A program made the translations under genes and the position numbers. A stretch of DNA of 62,315 nucleotides from Acidimicrobiia bacterium (GTDB lineage Bacteria; Actinomycetota; Acidimicrobiia; Spongiisociales; UBA5794): positions 1 through 62,315 of the forward strand of contig JAOZRW010000008.1 in the NCBI GenBank assembly GCA_029939995.1, given 5' to 3'. Below, in pieces: positions 45,754 through 55,120 of this stretch. Numbering within the stretch: position 1 is the first letter of the stretch; each line of letters starts with the position of its first letter. Under the pieces are notes generated by a model. It was not told the origin of the DNA. It made no database searches and saw only the letters and a program-made list of their open reading frames with translations.

Positions 45754-47022
45754 TCAGACCGCCTCGAACGCCGTGGAGATGTCCTGGATGAGGTCGTCGG
45801 GGTTCTCGACCCCGATCGAGAGCCTCACCAGCGAGCCATTCACCCGCAGCTTCTTCTTCTCGTCCGGGTCGACGCCGGCGTGCGTCATCGTGGCCGGGTG
45901 CTCGACGAGCGTCTCCGTGCTGCCGAGGCTCACGGCGAGATGGATCAGGCTCAGAGCGTCGATGAACCGGAACGCCTCTTCCTCACCGCCGTCGATCCAG
46001 AACGTGATCATCGCCCCGGGGCCCTCGGCCTGCTCCCGGTAGATGTCGTACCCGGGATCTCCTTCGGCGAGAAGACCGAGGTAGCTGACGTCCTTCACCT
46101 TCGGATGGGACTCGAGGAATCGGGCGATCTTCTGAGCGGACTCCGTCTCCCTCCGCATCCGCAGATCCAGCGTCTCCAGACTCCGCATCATGAGCCACGC
46201 GCTGTGCGGCGACGCCATGCTGCCGAGAATCGTGCGCGTGACGACGACCGGTTCCATCATCTCGTCGCACCCGAGCACCGCTCCGGCGATCAGATCCGAG
46301 TGCCCCCCGATGTACTTCGTCGCCGAGTAGATCACGAGGTCCGCTCCGTGCCGGAGCGGGTGTTGCCAGAGCGGGCCGAGGAACGTGTTGTCGACGGCGA
46401 CCGGAACCCGGCGTTCACCGTCGCCGTGGCGATCGGCCAGGCGACGCGCCATCGCGATGCTGAACAGGTCGTTCGTGGGGTTCGCCGGGGTCTCCATCAG
46501 GACGGCGCCCAGGCGGTATCCGGGCAGCGCGGCCTCCAGCGCCGCATCGACGTCGGCCTCGGACATGTCCGGCTCCCATTCGACGGTCCGGATGCCGAAC
46601 TCGGGGAGGATCTCGTGGACGAAGTGGTCCGTGCCCCCGTACAGCGGGGCGGTGTGGAGGAGGACGTCGCCCGGGCGCAGGTACGCGAGCATCGCGGTGG
46701 TGATCGCGGCCATGCCGGAGGCGAACACGAGCCCCCGGTCGGCCCCGTCCCAGAGCGCCAGGCGGTGTTCCAGGATCTCGAGATCGGGGTTGTTGAGGCG
46801 GCTGTAGATCATTCCCGGCTGTTCGCCGCTGTCGTCTCCACCCTCGGCCAGTTCGAAGAATCGCTTGCCCTCGGCCGCCGACTCGAACACGAACGTCGAG
46901 GTTTGGAAGATCGGGCTCTTGATCGCCCCCTCCGACCATTCCGGCCGGTAGCCGTAGCTCATCATCAGGCTCTCCGGTGAGAGCTTCTTCCCTGCGATCG
47001 TGTCGTCGTACTCGTCTCGCAC
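45754..47022 (-). CDS. Cys/Met-metabolism PLP enzyme, methionine gamma-lyase / cystathionine gamma-synthase type
   Basis: A 422-residue fold-type I enzyme starting at a GTG with GAGAGGG upstream. It shows IKSPIFQTSTFVFESA, IYSRLNNPDLEILE, FASGMAAI, LYGGTDHF, VDNTFLGPLW and the PLP lysine in YSATKYIGGHSDLI. The Cys typical of many methionine gamma-lyases after LYG is Gly here, so the reaction (gamma-elimination of methionine versus gamma-replacement) is uncertain. The operon context, next to tyrosine phenol-lyase and facing an Lrp regulator, favours catabolism. Confidence 0.8.
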   Translation of the reverse strand: MRDEYDDTIAGKKLSPESLMMSYGYRPEWSEGAIKSPIFQTSTFVFESAAEGKRFFELAEGGDDSGEQPGMIYSRLNNPDLEILEHRLALWDGADRGLVFASGMAAITTAMLAYLRPGDVLLHTAPLYGGTDHFVHEILPEFGIRTVEWEPDMSEADVDAALEAALPGYRLGAVLMETPANPTNDLFSIAMARRLADRHGDGERRVPVAVDNTFLGPLWQHPLRHGADLVIYSATKYIGGHSDLIAGAVLGCDEMMEPVVVTRTILGSMASPHSAWLMMRSLETLDLRMRRETESAQKIARFLESHPKVKDVSYLGLLAEGDPGYDIYREQAEGPGAMITFWIDGGEEEAFRFIDALSLIHLAVSLGSTETLVEHPATMTHAGVDPDEKKKLRVNGSLVRLSIGVENPDDLIQDISTAFEAV

Positions 47023-47146
47023 TATTCGTCCCTCTCCGTGCGCTCTACGCCGATACGGGTACTTCTCCGTACAGACGTCCTACTGATGGGCCCATTGTGG
47101 TGTATCGTGCCACGAACCACCACCCGCAGCGAAGAGGATTCGCCCC
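47023..47146. promoter_or_regulatory. Divergent control region of lyase operon and Lrp-type regulator
   Basis: A 124-bp spacer between the outward-facing lyase operon and regulator gene, the usual setting for an Lrp/AsnC protein controlling its neighbour. It contains a nested dyad at 47097-47120: outer arms GTGGT and ACCAC, inner arms TCGTG and CACGA around one C. A second short repeat, GTAC-N6-GTAC, lies near 47059-47072. These are candidate operators; no consensus is known to me for this regulator. Confidence 0.45.
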
Positions 47147-47623
47147 ATGTCCGATATTCCGGTCCTCGACCGTACGGATCGCGCCATCATCGCCGCATTG
47201 CAGGAGAATGCACGGCTGTCGAACAAGGCGCTGGCGGCAGAGGTCGGGATCGCCCCCTCCACGTGCTCCGAGCGGATGCGGCGACTCGAGACGGAGGGAG
47301 TCTTCACCGGGTTCCGAGCCGCGGTCGATCCCCGGGCACTCGGGATCGGCCTCCAGGCGATGATCGCCGTCCGTCTCCGGCGTCACGCGGCCGACGAGGT
47401 CGAGGCATTCCGGCTCCACGCCGCGAACCTTCCGGAGGTCATCAGCATCTCGCACATCACGGGCGCCAACGACTTCCTGGTTCGCGTCGTCGTTCGCGAC
47501 GCCGATCATCTTCGCGATCTCGCCGTGCGCGGCTTCACGACGATGAAAGAGGTAGACCACATCGAGACGGCGCTCATCTTCGAACACGTCGGAAAGGGGA
47601 TCCTTCCGGATCTACTCGATTGA
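47147..47623 (+). CDS. Lrp/AsnC family transcriptional regulator
   Basis: A 158-residue regulator with an N-terminal winged helix-turn-helix (LDRTDRAIIAALQENARLSN, ALAAEVGIAPSTCSERMRRL) and a C-terminal RAM ligand-binding domain (VISISHITGANDFLVRVVVR, then TTMKEVDHIETALIFEHV). Such proteins sense amino acids and form octamers. Its position, divergent from two amino-acid lyase genes, makes it the probable local regulator, with methionine or an aromatic amino acid as likely effectors (inference). Its 3' end overlaps the next gene tail to tail by 12 nt. Confidence 0.9.
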   Translation: MSDIPVLDRTDRAIIAALQENARLSNKALAAEVGIAPSTCSERMRRLETEGVFTGFRAAVDPRALGIGLQAMIAVRLRRHAADEVEAFRLHAANLPEVISISHITGANDFLVRVVVRDADHLRDLAVRGFTTMKEVDHIETALIFEHVGKGILPDLLD

Positions 47624-48091
47624 CCCGATCGATCCTTCGCCGCCCGCGGCGAGTTCCGCGATGATCTGGTCGACGAGCTCTTTCGTAGAGGCCTCCGCGA
47701 TGCGGTGCAGGAACGCCCGGTCGATCAGTCGGCCCACACCTCCGAGAGGCGGGTCGTAGTGGCCCTGGATCTTGACCTGGGTGAGATCCTCCGCCACGCG
47801 GGCGATCACGAGCTCCGCGTCCATCTTCGGAAACAGCCCGGGGGTCCCGGTGGCTTCCCACGTAAGCGGGATGCGGCGAGCATCGGTCGACTCGACGACG
47901 TCCCCCACCCTGAGTTGAACGGTCTTCGCCACGAACGAGTCTTCACCGCGCGGCCCCATCTTGGCCCGGATCGCCTCTCCGTCCCGGTACGAGTCCCGGG
48001 CCCATCTCTCGAGCTGCCCCAGCACGAGCGGGCACCGATCGACGACCTCGTCGTAAGGACGCGCTACCTCTCCGTAGTACTGAACGAACAC
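47612..48091 (-). CDS. SRPBCC (START-like) superfamily protein
   Basis: A 159-residue protein starting at a GTG (VFVQYYGEVARPYDEVVDRC). The alternation of strands and a long C-terminal helix (GRLIDRAFLHRIAEASTKEL) fit the helix-grip fold of the polyketide cyclase/CoxG-like superfamily, which binds hydrophobic ligands. The IPLTWEATGTPGLFPKMDAE strand pair and KIQGHYDPPLGG turn support this. No catalytic residue can be named. No signal peptide is present. It ends inside the 3' end of the Lrp-type gene on the opposite strand. Confidence 0.65.
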   Translation of the reverse strand: MFVQYYGEVARPYDEVVDRCPLVLGQLERWARDSYRDGEAIRAKMGPRGEDSFVAKTVQLRVGDVVESTDARRIPLTWEATGTPGLFPKMDAELVIARVAEDLTQVKIQGHYDPPLGGVGRLIDRAFLHRIAEASTKELVDQIIAELAAGGEGSIGSIE

Positions 48092-48190
48092 CCGAACTCG
48101 CCGATCTCGATGAAGAACGCAGGTAAGTCGCCCCGTGCGGCAACCGGTAGGGCCGAATGACAGTTCATGATGGACGTGCCCGACCCGGGG

Positions 48191-49003
48191 TCATTCGCCG
48201 AGGACCGGACCGACGAACCGGGACGCGACGCGAACCATCGACCGGGATGACCGGATCGCTGGATCGTTGTGGTCCGCACCCCTCACCTCGTAGACCGATG
48301 CACCGAGGGCTTCTGCGATCGCTCTGCTCTGCTCGATCGGAACCGTTTCGTCCGCCGTTCCCGCGATCACGATCGCCGGTACGCCGTCCAGGTCGCCGTG
48401 CCGGATCCGCTCCAGGGATGCGTACCGGTCCCGGGCCAACGCCCCAACGGGGAGCCACGGGTAGTGATATCGGCCGACGTCGATCAGCGACGTGAACGGG
48501 GATCCGAGCACGAGCGCATCGGGTGGTTCGACCGCCGCCGCAGCGATCGCCACCGCGGCGCCGAGCGACTCGCCGAAGTAGACGACACCCGCATGGCCGT
48601 AACCGAGCGAGCGGGCGGCGCGAATGGTCGCGAGCGCATCGGAGATCAGCCCCGCCTCGCCGGGTCTGCCGGGATTGCCTCCGTAGCCCCGATACTCCGC
48701 GAGCACGACGCCGTATCCGGCACGGGCGAGTTCGTTCCCGAGCGGAATCCGATCCGATCGGCTGCCGGCGTTGCCCGGGAGCACGACGATGAGCGGCCGA
48801 TCCGCTGCCGGTTCGTCGATCCGTATCCACGCGGAGAGCGTGAGTCCGTCCTCCGTCTCGACGGCCAGTTCCTCCCATGCTTCCGGGGCGGGGCCGGGAT
48901 CGCCCCCGGGGAAGTAGATGAGTCGATCCTGCAACATCCAAACGCCTCCGATCACGCCGAGGATCGCGGCGAACCCGCTTCCGAGGATCCGTGTCGGTTT
49001 CAT
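48191..49003 (-). CDS. Alpha/beta hydrolase, membrane-anchored (BEM46-like)
   Basis: A 270-residue hydrolase with an uncleaved-looking N-terminal hydrophobic segment (ILGSGFAAILGVIGGVWML), then LIYFPGGDPGPAPEAW, typical of the BEM46/YfhR group. The catalytic Ser is in VYFGESLGAAVA, the Asp in IAGTADETVP and the His in RGADHND. The oxyanion turn is LPGNAGS. Its substrate is unknown, probably an ester or lipid at the membrane. It is transcribed divergently from the CorC-type gene, 34 nt away. Confidence 0.85.
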   Translation of the reverse strand: MKPTRILGSGFAAILGVIGGVWMLQDRLIYFPGGDPGPAPEAWEELAVETEDGLTLSAWIRIDEPAADRPLIVVLPGNAGSRSDRIPLGNELARAGYGVVLAEYRGYGGNPGRPGEAGLISDALATIRAARSLGYGHAGVVYFGESLGAAVAIAAAAVEPPDALVLGSPFTSLIDVGRYHYPWLPVGALARDRYASLERIRHGDLDGVPAIVIAGTADETVPIEQSRAIAEALGASVYEVRGADHNDPAIRSSRSMVRVASRFVGPVLGE

Positions 49004-49037
49004 CCCCCCACGCTACCGAATGCGCGAGACTTGGGAC

Positions 49038-50294
49038 ATGACCGGGACCGATCTCGCTCTGGTGTCGCTTCTGCTGATCATGCTTCCGGCCGCGGCGTTG
49101 CTGGGCGCGGCCGAAGCGGCGTTGCTGCGAGTTCAGCGTGTTCGAGTCGAGGTGCAGGCCGCAACAGGCGACCACCGCTCCGCGAGACTCCTCCTGCTCC
49201 TGGACGATCTCCCGCGTGTCCTGAACACGGTCCTGCTGGTCGTTCTCCTCCTGCAGATCGGAGCGGCGACCGTCACCGGGGTGCTCTCCACCCGCCACTT
49301 CGGCAATGCCGGGGTCACGATCGCATCGATCGTGCTGACCGTTGCTCTCTTCGTCTACGCCGAAGCGATACCCAAGACCTACGCCGTGCATCATTCGTAC
49401 GGGGTGGCGCGAGCTACGGCCGGTCTGGTGTCCGGACTGGCATGGCTCCTCCGTCCCATCGTCGCGGCACTGGTGGCCTTCGCCGATCTCCAGACCCCGG
49501 GCACGGGGATCACCGTCCCCCCGGTTGTGACGGAGGCAGAACTTCGAAAGTTGGCGTTCGACGCCGCAGCGATGGGCACGATCGAAGAGACGGATCGGGA
49601 CCTGATCGATCGGGCATTCAAGCTCGGGGATCGGACGGTCGACGAGATCCTCATACCCCGGACCGAGATCGTGGCAGTTCCGTTCGATACCCCGGTCCGG
49701 GAGGCACTCGACATCGCGATTCGATCCGGACATCGACGGCTCCCACTGTTCGACGGTGATCTCGACACGATTCGGGGAATCGTCCGTCTCGAAGATCTGG
49801 CGGCCGGAGTCACCGAAGCTCCGGATGATCCCGTTTCGAGCATCGCGACCGCCGAGCTCGTCGTTCCGGAGACGAAGCGAGTGATCGAGCTGCTCGCCGA
49901 GATGCAGGCCAGCGGAGTTCACGTCGCGGTCGCGGTGGACGAGTACGGGGGCACGGCGGGGATCGTCACGATCGAGGACGTGGTCCGCGAGCTCGTCGGG
50001 CCGGTCTCCGACGAGGGCGAGGTCGTGTACCCGCGCGTCCGCGAGCTCGGTCGAAACCGCTGGGCCGTCGAGGCGGCGGCGTCCGTCGAAGAGTTGGAGG
50101 CGGCCACCGGGATGACCCTTCCGGACGGCGACTGGCACACCGTCGGAGGCCTCGTGATCGGAGTCGCAGGGCACATCCCCGCCCGGGGTGAGGCCGTTCA
50201 CGTCGATGGGCTGACGCTGACCGTCGTCGACGCCGCGGTGCACCGCGTTCTCGAGATCGAGGCCACCCTCGACGATCAGGATCGATCGAGCTGA
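49038..50294 (+). CDS. CNNM/CorC-type membrane protein with CBS domains (hemolysin family)
   Basis: A 418-residue protein of the Mg/Co transport-related family. The N-terminal DUF21 membrane domain holds about four hydrophobic segments (begins [20 protein letters not shown]; later [14 protein letters not shown]-like residues). A CBS pair follows ([52 protein letters not shown]) and a C-terminal CorC/HlyC domain ([20 protein letters not shown]). Homologues move Mg2+ or protect against metal stress. An ATG six codons upstream (49020) is an alternative start; neither has a clear ribosome binding site, so leaderless translation is possible. Confidence 0.88.
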   Translation: MTGTDLALVSLLLIMLPAAALLGAAEAALLRVQRVRVEVQAATGDHRSARLLLLLDDLPRVLNTVLLVVLLLQIGAATVTGVLSTRHFGNAGVTIASIVLTVALFVYAEAIPKTYAVHHSYGVARATAGLVSGLAWLLRPIVAALVAFADLQTPGTGITVPPVVTEAELRKLAFDAAAMGTIEETDRDLIDRAFKLGDRTVDEILIPRTEIVAVPFDTPVREALDIAIRSGHRRLPLFDGDLDTIRGIVRLEDLAAGVTEAPDDPVSSIATAELVVPETKRVIELLAEMQASGVHVAVAVDEYGGTAGIVTIEDVVRELVGPVSDEGEVVYPRVRELGRNRWAVEAAASVEELEAATGMTLPDGDWHTVGGLVIGVAGHIPARGEAVHVDGLTLTVVDAAVHRVLEIEATLDDQDRSS

Positions 50295-52303
50295 TCCTCG
50301 AGATCGCCCGCCGATGAGACGGGCAGGTCGCAGACGAAGTCCTTGCAAACGAACGCCCGGGCGCCGTCCGGGGCCGTTCGCCCTTCGAGGAGCGGAACCG
50401 GCGACTCCGTCCCCTCGCCTTGCGCCAGCACCACGTCGGGTCGGAACCGCCCCCAGACGACCCCTGTGAGCCTGCGGCGTTCGGGGGCAACTCCGACCAC
50501 AGCGACTTCGCGAAGCGGATCGGCGAGCCAGGCTCCGAGCAGCGATCCGTGCGCTCCCGGGTGGGCAGACAGACTGGTCCCCACCGACTGGATGGTTCGC
50601 TCGAATCGGGTCTGGAGGTCCGACTCCCCCGTGTACGCGGCGAGTATCGCGAGCGCTTCAGCAGCCAGCGCGTTGTCCGACGGTGTCGGATCGTCGTGAA
50701 CGTTCTTCGGGCGAGCGATCAGCTGCTCCCCGTCCGACGCCGTGGCGAAGAAACCTCCGTCCTGTTCGTCGGAGAAACGCCGGATCATCTCACGAACCAT
50801 CCGCTCTGCCTGGAGGTAGCGTCGCTCGTCGCCGGTGGCCTGGTACAGGGTGAACAGTCCGAGGGCCGCGGCGGCGTAGTCGTCGCAGAATCCGTCCGGA
50901 CCGTTCCTGCCTCCCCTCCACGACCGGAGGACGCGACCGTCGCTCGATGCCGGTCCGGTCAGGAACCCGGCGATCCCGTTCGCAGTCTCCAGATACCGCT
51001 CATCCTCCAGAATCGCCGCCGCCTCGGCGAAGGCTCGCAAGGCGAGCCCGTTCCATGCGGTGACGATCTTGTCGTCCCTGGCCGGTCGTACGCGATCCGC
51101 TCGGCGCTTCCGGAGGCGCTCGTCGATCGCTTCCTTCGACCGCCGTAACTCGTCCTCCCCGATGCCGAGATCGTCGGCGACGGCGGCGAGGGACCGCGGA
51201 AGGTGAAGGATGTTCGCTCCTTCGAAGTTCCCCGCCGGGGTCGCGCCGTAGATCGTCGCCGCGAGATGTACGTCGTCGTCGAGCGTTTCGGCGAGCTCAT
51301 CCCAGGTCCACACCGAGAAGGCCCCTTCTGCGCCGTCCGCATCGGCGTCTTCAGCCGAGTGGATGCCGCCCGACGGGTCGATCATGTCGCGGGCGAGATA
51401 GTCGAGCGTCTCGCGAGCGACCTCGAGCAACCATGGATGTCCGGAGACCTGCCAGGCCCGGAGATACAGCCGGGCGAGCAGTGCGTTGTCGTACAGCATC
51501 TTCTCGAAGTGCGGCACGAGCCAGCGGTCGTCGACCGAGTAGCGGGCGAAGCCGCCGTCGAGATGGTCGTAGATTCCACCGCGCGCCATGTGGTCGAGCG
51601 TCACCTCGACGGCACGGATCGCGTTCGATGCGCGTTCGGTTCCCGGACGGAGCACCGCGAATCGGAGGAGGAACTCGAGGGTCGATGGCTGCGGGAACTT
51701 CGGGGCCCGGCCGAATCCGCCGTGCGTGGAGTCGAACGTGGAGAGGATCGTGTCGACGGCGGCCTCCATCTCTCCTTCGGTCGGCAGCATCGCCGACGCG
51801 GCCGGCCTGCGTGAGATCGCACGTGCGACGCCGTCGGATCGGCCGATGAGGCTCTCCCGGTCGTGCGTCCAGGCATCGTCCACGGCACGCAGGATCTCCA
51901 TGAACGACGGCATCCCGTGGCGCCCCTCCTTCGGGAAGTACGTCCCGGCGTAGAACGGCTTCGCGTCCGGAGTGAGGAACACGGTCATGGGCCAGCCGCC
52001 GTGACCGGTCGTCGCGGTGACGGCATCCATGTAGATCCGATCGACATCCGGCCGTTCTTCCCGATCGACCTTGATTCCGACGAACCGGTCGTTGAGGAAT
52101 CGGGCGGTGTCTTCGTCCTCGAACGACTCGTGCGCCATGACGTGGCACCAGTGGCAGGCCGAGTAGCCGACGGAGAGGAGGACGGGCACGTCCCGTTCCG
52201 TCGCCACGGCGAACGCCTCGCACCCCCACTCGTGCCAGTCCACGGGATTGTCGGCGTGTTGGAGGAGATACGGAGAGGTCGCGTTCGCAAGTCGGTTGGG
52301 CAT
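50276..52303 (-). CDS. DUF255 thioredoxin-domain protein (YyaL/SSP411 family)
   Basis: A 675-residue protein starting [20 protein letters not shown]. The N-terminal thioredoxin-like domain has the family motif [16 protein letters not shown] (CxxC) near residue 45, followed by [20 protein letters not shown]. The rest is an (alpha/alpha)6 barrel like N-acylglucosamine 2-epimerase ([37 protein letters not shown]). The biochemical role of the family is not established. Its 3' end overlaps the convergent CorC-type gene by 19 nt. An earlier in-frame Met adds only seven atypical residues. Confidence 0.9.
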   Translation of the reverse strand: MPNRLANATSPYLLQHADNPVDWHEWGCEAFAVATERDVPVLLSVGYSACHWCHVMAHESFEDEDTARFLNDRFVGIKVDREERPDVDRIYMDAVTATTGHGGWPMTVFLTPDAKPFYAGTYFPKEGRHGMPSFMEILRAVDDAWTHDRESLIGRSDGVARAISRRPAASAMLPTEGEMEAAVDTILSTFDSTHGGFGRAPKFPQPSTLEFLLRFAVLRPGTERASNAIRAVEVTLDHMARGGIYDHLDGGFARYSVDDRWLVPHFEKMLYDNALLARLYLRAWQVSGHPWLLEVARETLDYLARDMIDPSGGIHSAEDADADGAEGAFSVWTWDELAETLDDDVHLAATIYGATPAGNFEGANILHLPRSLAAVADDLGIGEDELRRSKEAIDERLRKRRADRVRPARDDKIVTAWNGLALRAFAEAAAILEDERYLETANGIAGFLTGPASSDGRVLRSWRGGRNGPDGFCDDYAAAALGLFTLYQATGDERRYLQAERMVREMIRRFSDEQDGGFFATASDGEQLIARPKNVHDDPTPSDNALAAEALAILAAYTGESDLQTRFERTIQSVGTSLSAHPGAHGSLLGAWLADPLREVAVVGVAPERRRLTGVVWGRFRPDVVLAQGEGTESPVPLLEGRTAPDGARAFVCKDFVCDLPVSSAGDLEDQLDRS

Positions 52304-52384
52304 GTCCTCGACCCTACGCCACACCGTCTTGTTGCGTACAAGGTCGCAACGACTCCGCAGCCCTTTCGTCGCACCGCTCCGGTC

Positions 52385-52675
52385 TCACATCGATCGCACT
52401 TCGTGAACCTCGATGCTGGTGATGATCGGACAGGTCTGTGCGATGGCCGTCGCCTCGTCGAGGTCGGTGGCGTTGATGATCACGTATCCGGTGAACGCGT
52501 CGAGGTCGAGAGCAAGGTCTCTCGTGCCGTCGCGGGTGATCTCTCTTCCGGGCCCGCCGGGGCCGCCGCTGTCCACGATCCGGTCTGCGATCGACTCGAA
52601 CCATGCCCCCCAGGCCTGCATGATCTCAGGGGTCGGGGGAACGAACCCGTAGGTCAGGAACACGAACTTCTTCAT
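52385..52675 (-). CDS. YCII/DGPF-domain small protein
   Basis: A 96-residue protein starting MKKFVFLTYGFVPPTPEIM, with AAGGAG at good spacing, so the in-frame Met 39 nt upstream is rejected. The compact ferredoxin-like alpha/beta pattern with DGTRDLALDLDAFTGYVIIN and a C-terminal IEVHEVR strand fits the YCII-related family, whose members are dimeric and mostly of unknown role. It lies 81 nt from the DUF255 gene on the same strand. Confidence 0.7.
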   Translation of the reverse strand: MKKFVFLTYGFVPPTPEIMQAWGAWFESIADRIVDSGGPGGPGREITRDGTRDLALDLDAFTGYVIINATDLDEATAIAQTCPIITSIEVHEVRSM

Positions 52676-52899
52676 CGCCTTCTCCTTGTCATCGCCCTCT
52701 TCTCGAACTGCCAACGCTATCAGGGCGATCGTTCGCCGTGGGAGGGGAATCGGTGCGCCTCCCGGGGGTTCATCCTGCCGTTCACCGGTCGGCTGAGCTC
52801 AGACCCGACGCCTCCGCCCCGTCGGCAAGAGTCCGCGGTCATCGCTCGCTTCCCGATGTAGTGTCGGGTCGCAGATTCCATCGACGAAAGGGCATCCGT
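52676..52899. promoter_or_regulatory. Divergent intergenic region before the aminotransferase run
   Basis: 224 bp between the outward-facing YCII-type gene and the plus-strand run at 52900-57194, so it should contain promoters for both. No convincing -10/-35 pair or repeat was recognised, apart from the short dyad GGCGATCGTTCGCC near 52723-52736. Confidence 0.35.
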
Positions 52900-54048
52900 G
52901 TGAGAAGGAATTCGAGAGCTGCGGACGCCGGGACCCTGGAGCGGCTCTTCGGCGGCGCCGACGGACTCCTACCGCTCTGGATCGCCGAACCGGACGTCGG
53001 TCTCGCTCCCGGAATCGTCGCTGCGCTCGAGGAGAGGGCGGCGCTCGGGTGGTACGGATATGAGATGCGACCCCGATCGGTCGTGGAGTCCTTCTGGGAG
53101 TGGATGTCGGATCGCCACGGCTGGAACGGGACCGACCTCCAGGCCTCGGTGAGTCCGAGCGTCGGGACGTCGATCAGTGTTCTCATCGACCTGTTCACCG
53201 AGCCGGGCGACGGTGTCGTGATCCAGCCGCCGGTGTTCACCGACTTCAAGCCGATCGTCACGTCGGCTGGACGCACCGCCGTGCGCAACCCGCTGACCCT
53301 CACCGACGACGGCTACCGGATGGATCTCGACGATCTCGAGTCCAAAGTGGCCGAGCCGGAGACCCGCATGATGATCCTGTGCAATCCGCACAATCCGGTC
53401 GGTCGCGTCTGGACGCTTCGCGAGCTCCGGGAGGTCGCCGAGATCTGTGCCCGGCACGGCGTGTTCGTCGTCTCGGACGAGATCCATGCGGACATCGCTC
53501 TCCCTCCCCACCGATTCACACCGTTCGCCGCCGCCGCATCCGATGCCGGTGTCGGATGGGCGGCCGCGCACGGGCCGATCAAGACGTTCGGTCTCGCAGG
53601 CGTCTGCGACAGCCTGCTGGTCACCAACGACGAGCAGGTCGCCAAGCGGTTCCGGTCCGCCGCCTCCCGGTTTCATCTCAACCGCAACAACGCCTTCGGG
53701 ATCGCCGCGTTCGAAACCGCCTACCGCACGGGCGCTAGGTGGCTCGACGATCTCCTCGGCCTCGTCTCCGACAACTTCACCCTGCTCCGAGAGAACCTCC
53801 CGGACGGCGTCACCCTGATCGAACCGGAGGGAACGTACCTGGCGTGGCTCGACTTCCGGAGCCTCGGTATGGGCGTACCCGACCTCGCACGGTGGCTTCC
53901 CCGTTCGGCGCACCTGGCGCTCAGCCCCGGCCACTGGTTCGGGCGCCAGGGTGCCGGTTTCGCACGCATGACCGTCGCTGTGCCAACCGAACGGATCGAG
54001 GACGCGATCGGCAGGTTGACCGAGGCGGTCGAGATGCATGATGCCTGA
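52900..54048 (+). CDS. PLP-dependent aminotransferase, PatB/MalY (C-S lyase) type
   Basis: A 382-residue fold-type I enzyme of the class I/II family. The GTG start at 52900 gives VRRNSRAADAGTLERLFGG; the frame is open further upstream but loses similarity. PatB-like features are LPLWIAEPDVGLAPGIV, NPHNPVGRVWTLREL, VSDEIHADIALP, the PLP lysine in GPIKTFGLAG and a C-terminal ALSPGHWFG. Relatives cleave cystathionine or cysteine conjugates (beta C-S lyase) and some act as regulators. It heads a plus-strand run; the epimerase gene begins 9 nt after its stop. Confidence 0.85.
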   Translation: MRRNSRAADAGTLERLFGGADGLLPLWIAEPDVGLAPGIVAALEERAALGWYGYEMRPRSVVESFWEWMSDRHGWNGTDLQASVSPSVGTSISVLIDLFTEPGDGVVIQPPVFTDFKPIVTSAGRTAVRNPLTLTDDGYRMDLDDLESKVAEPETRMMILCNPHNPVGRVWTLRELREVAEICARHGVFVVSDEIHADIALPPHRFTPFAAAASDAGVGWAAAHGPIKTFGLAGVCDSLLVTNDEQVAKRFRSAASRFHLNRNNAFGIAAFETAYRTGARWLDDLLGLVSDNFTLLRENLPDGVTLIEPEGTYLAWLDFRSLGMGVPDLARWLPRSAHLALSPGHWFGRQGAGFARMTVAVPTERIEDAIGRLTEAVEMHDA

Positions 54049-54057
54049 GGAACCCGC

Positions 54058-55068
54058 ATGGTGACCGTCGTCACCGGTGCATCCGGCTTCGTGGGGGGTG
54101 TCCTCGTCCGGGCGCTGCTCGAGGAGGGCCGGGACGTGCGCGGTGTCGATCTTCGCCGGGGCCCATCCATCGAGGGCCTCGACATCGAGTTCCGTCAGGC
54201 GGATGTGCGCGACGGCGAGGCCATCCGGGAAGCGCTGGAGGGCGCCTCGACGGTGTTCCACACGGCGGCGGTGATCTCCGTGACCGGCGACCGGTCGGGC
54301 AGGGTCCGGGATGTTAACGTGAACGGAGTGAGGACCGTCGCCGAGGCAGCGCTCTCCTCAGGCGTCGATCGCTTCGTCCACTGCAGCTCGGTTCACGCTT
54401 ACGATCTCGAAGTCGACGCCGAACTCACCGAGACGAGCCCTCAGGCTACGGATCCACATCTTCCTCCTTACGATCGTTCCAAGGCCGCAGGCGAGGCGGC
54501 GCTCCGCGAGGTCGCTGCACGCGGGCTCGATACGGTCGTCTGCAACCCGACCGGCGTCATCGGCCCCCACGACTTCGCACCGTCCAGGATGGGGGTGGTC
54601 CTCCTGGCCTTGTTCCGCGGCCGGATGCCTGCGCTCATCGACGGCGGCTTCAACTGGGTCGATGTGCGCGACGTCGTCGCCGGCCTGCTCGCCGCCGAGA
54701 CCCGGGGACGAACGGGTGAGAACTACCTGCTTCCCGGTCATCAGCGATCCCTCCTCGAGATGGCCCTCGCCGCCGAAGAAGTATCGGGCGTGCCCAGACC
54801 CAAGCGGGTGGTGCCGATGTGGATCGCGCGTGCCGTCACACCGATCGGGAACATCGTCAGCGGGCGAACCGGCAACCCGCTCTGGGCGACGTCCGAGTCG
54901 CTTCACGCGTTACGCCACTCCCCTCCGGTCTCCGGATCCAAGGCCCGGGCGGAACTCGGGTACGCTCCTCGGCCGTTCCCAGAGACGATCGGCGACACCT
55001 ACCGGTGGTTCCAGGATCAGGGCTTGCTCCCCCGACCCGCGACCGACACTGACCGGCCCGCACCCTGA
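54058..55068 (+). CDS. NAD(P)-dependent epimerase/dehydratase (extended SDR)
   Basis: A 336-residue extended short-chain dehydrogenase. The nucleotide motif is VTGASGFVGG at residues 5-14, the acidic NAD-selecting region VDLRRG, the catalytic Ser in CSSVHAY and the YxxxK pair in YDRSKAAGE. NPTGVIGPHDFAPSRMG follows. The overall layout resembles the 3-beta-hydroxysteroid dehydrogenase/dihydroflavonol reductase-like subgroup more than sugar epimerases. The substrate is unknown. 9 nt after the aminotransferase gene, so probably cotranscribed. Confidence 0.85.
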   Translation: MVTVVTGASGFVGGVLVRALLEEGRDVRGVDLRRGPSIEGLDIEFRQADVRDGEAIREALEGASTVFHTAAVISVTGDRSGRVRDVNVNGVRTVAEAALSSGVDRFVHCSSVHAYDLEVDAELTETSPQATDPHLPPYDRSKAAGEAALREVAARGLDTVVCNPTGVIGPHDFAPSRMGVVLLALFRGRMPALIDGGFNWVDVRDVVAGLLAAETRGRTGENYLLPGHQRSLLEMALAAEEVSGVPRPKRVVPMWIARAVTPIGNIVSGRTGNPLWATSESLHALRHSPPVSGSKARAELGYAPRPFPETIGDTYRWFQDQGLLPRPATDTDRPAP

Positions 55069-55120
55069 TCGACGCCGCCACCCCCGTTCGTACCGATCGG
55101 TCGGCCGGTATCGTCGCGCC

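Noticed and set aside
44653-46980. A 775-codon plus-strand frame opposite the lyase operon
   Set aside because: No similarity or signal; it is the antisense shadow of two well-conserved PLP enzymes.
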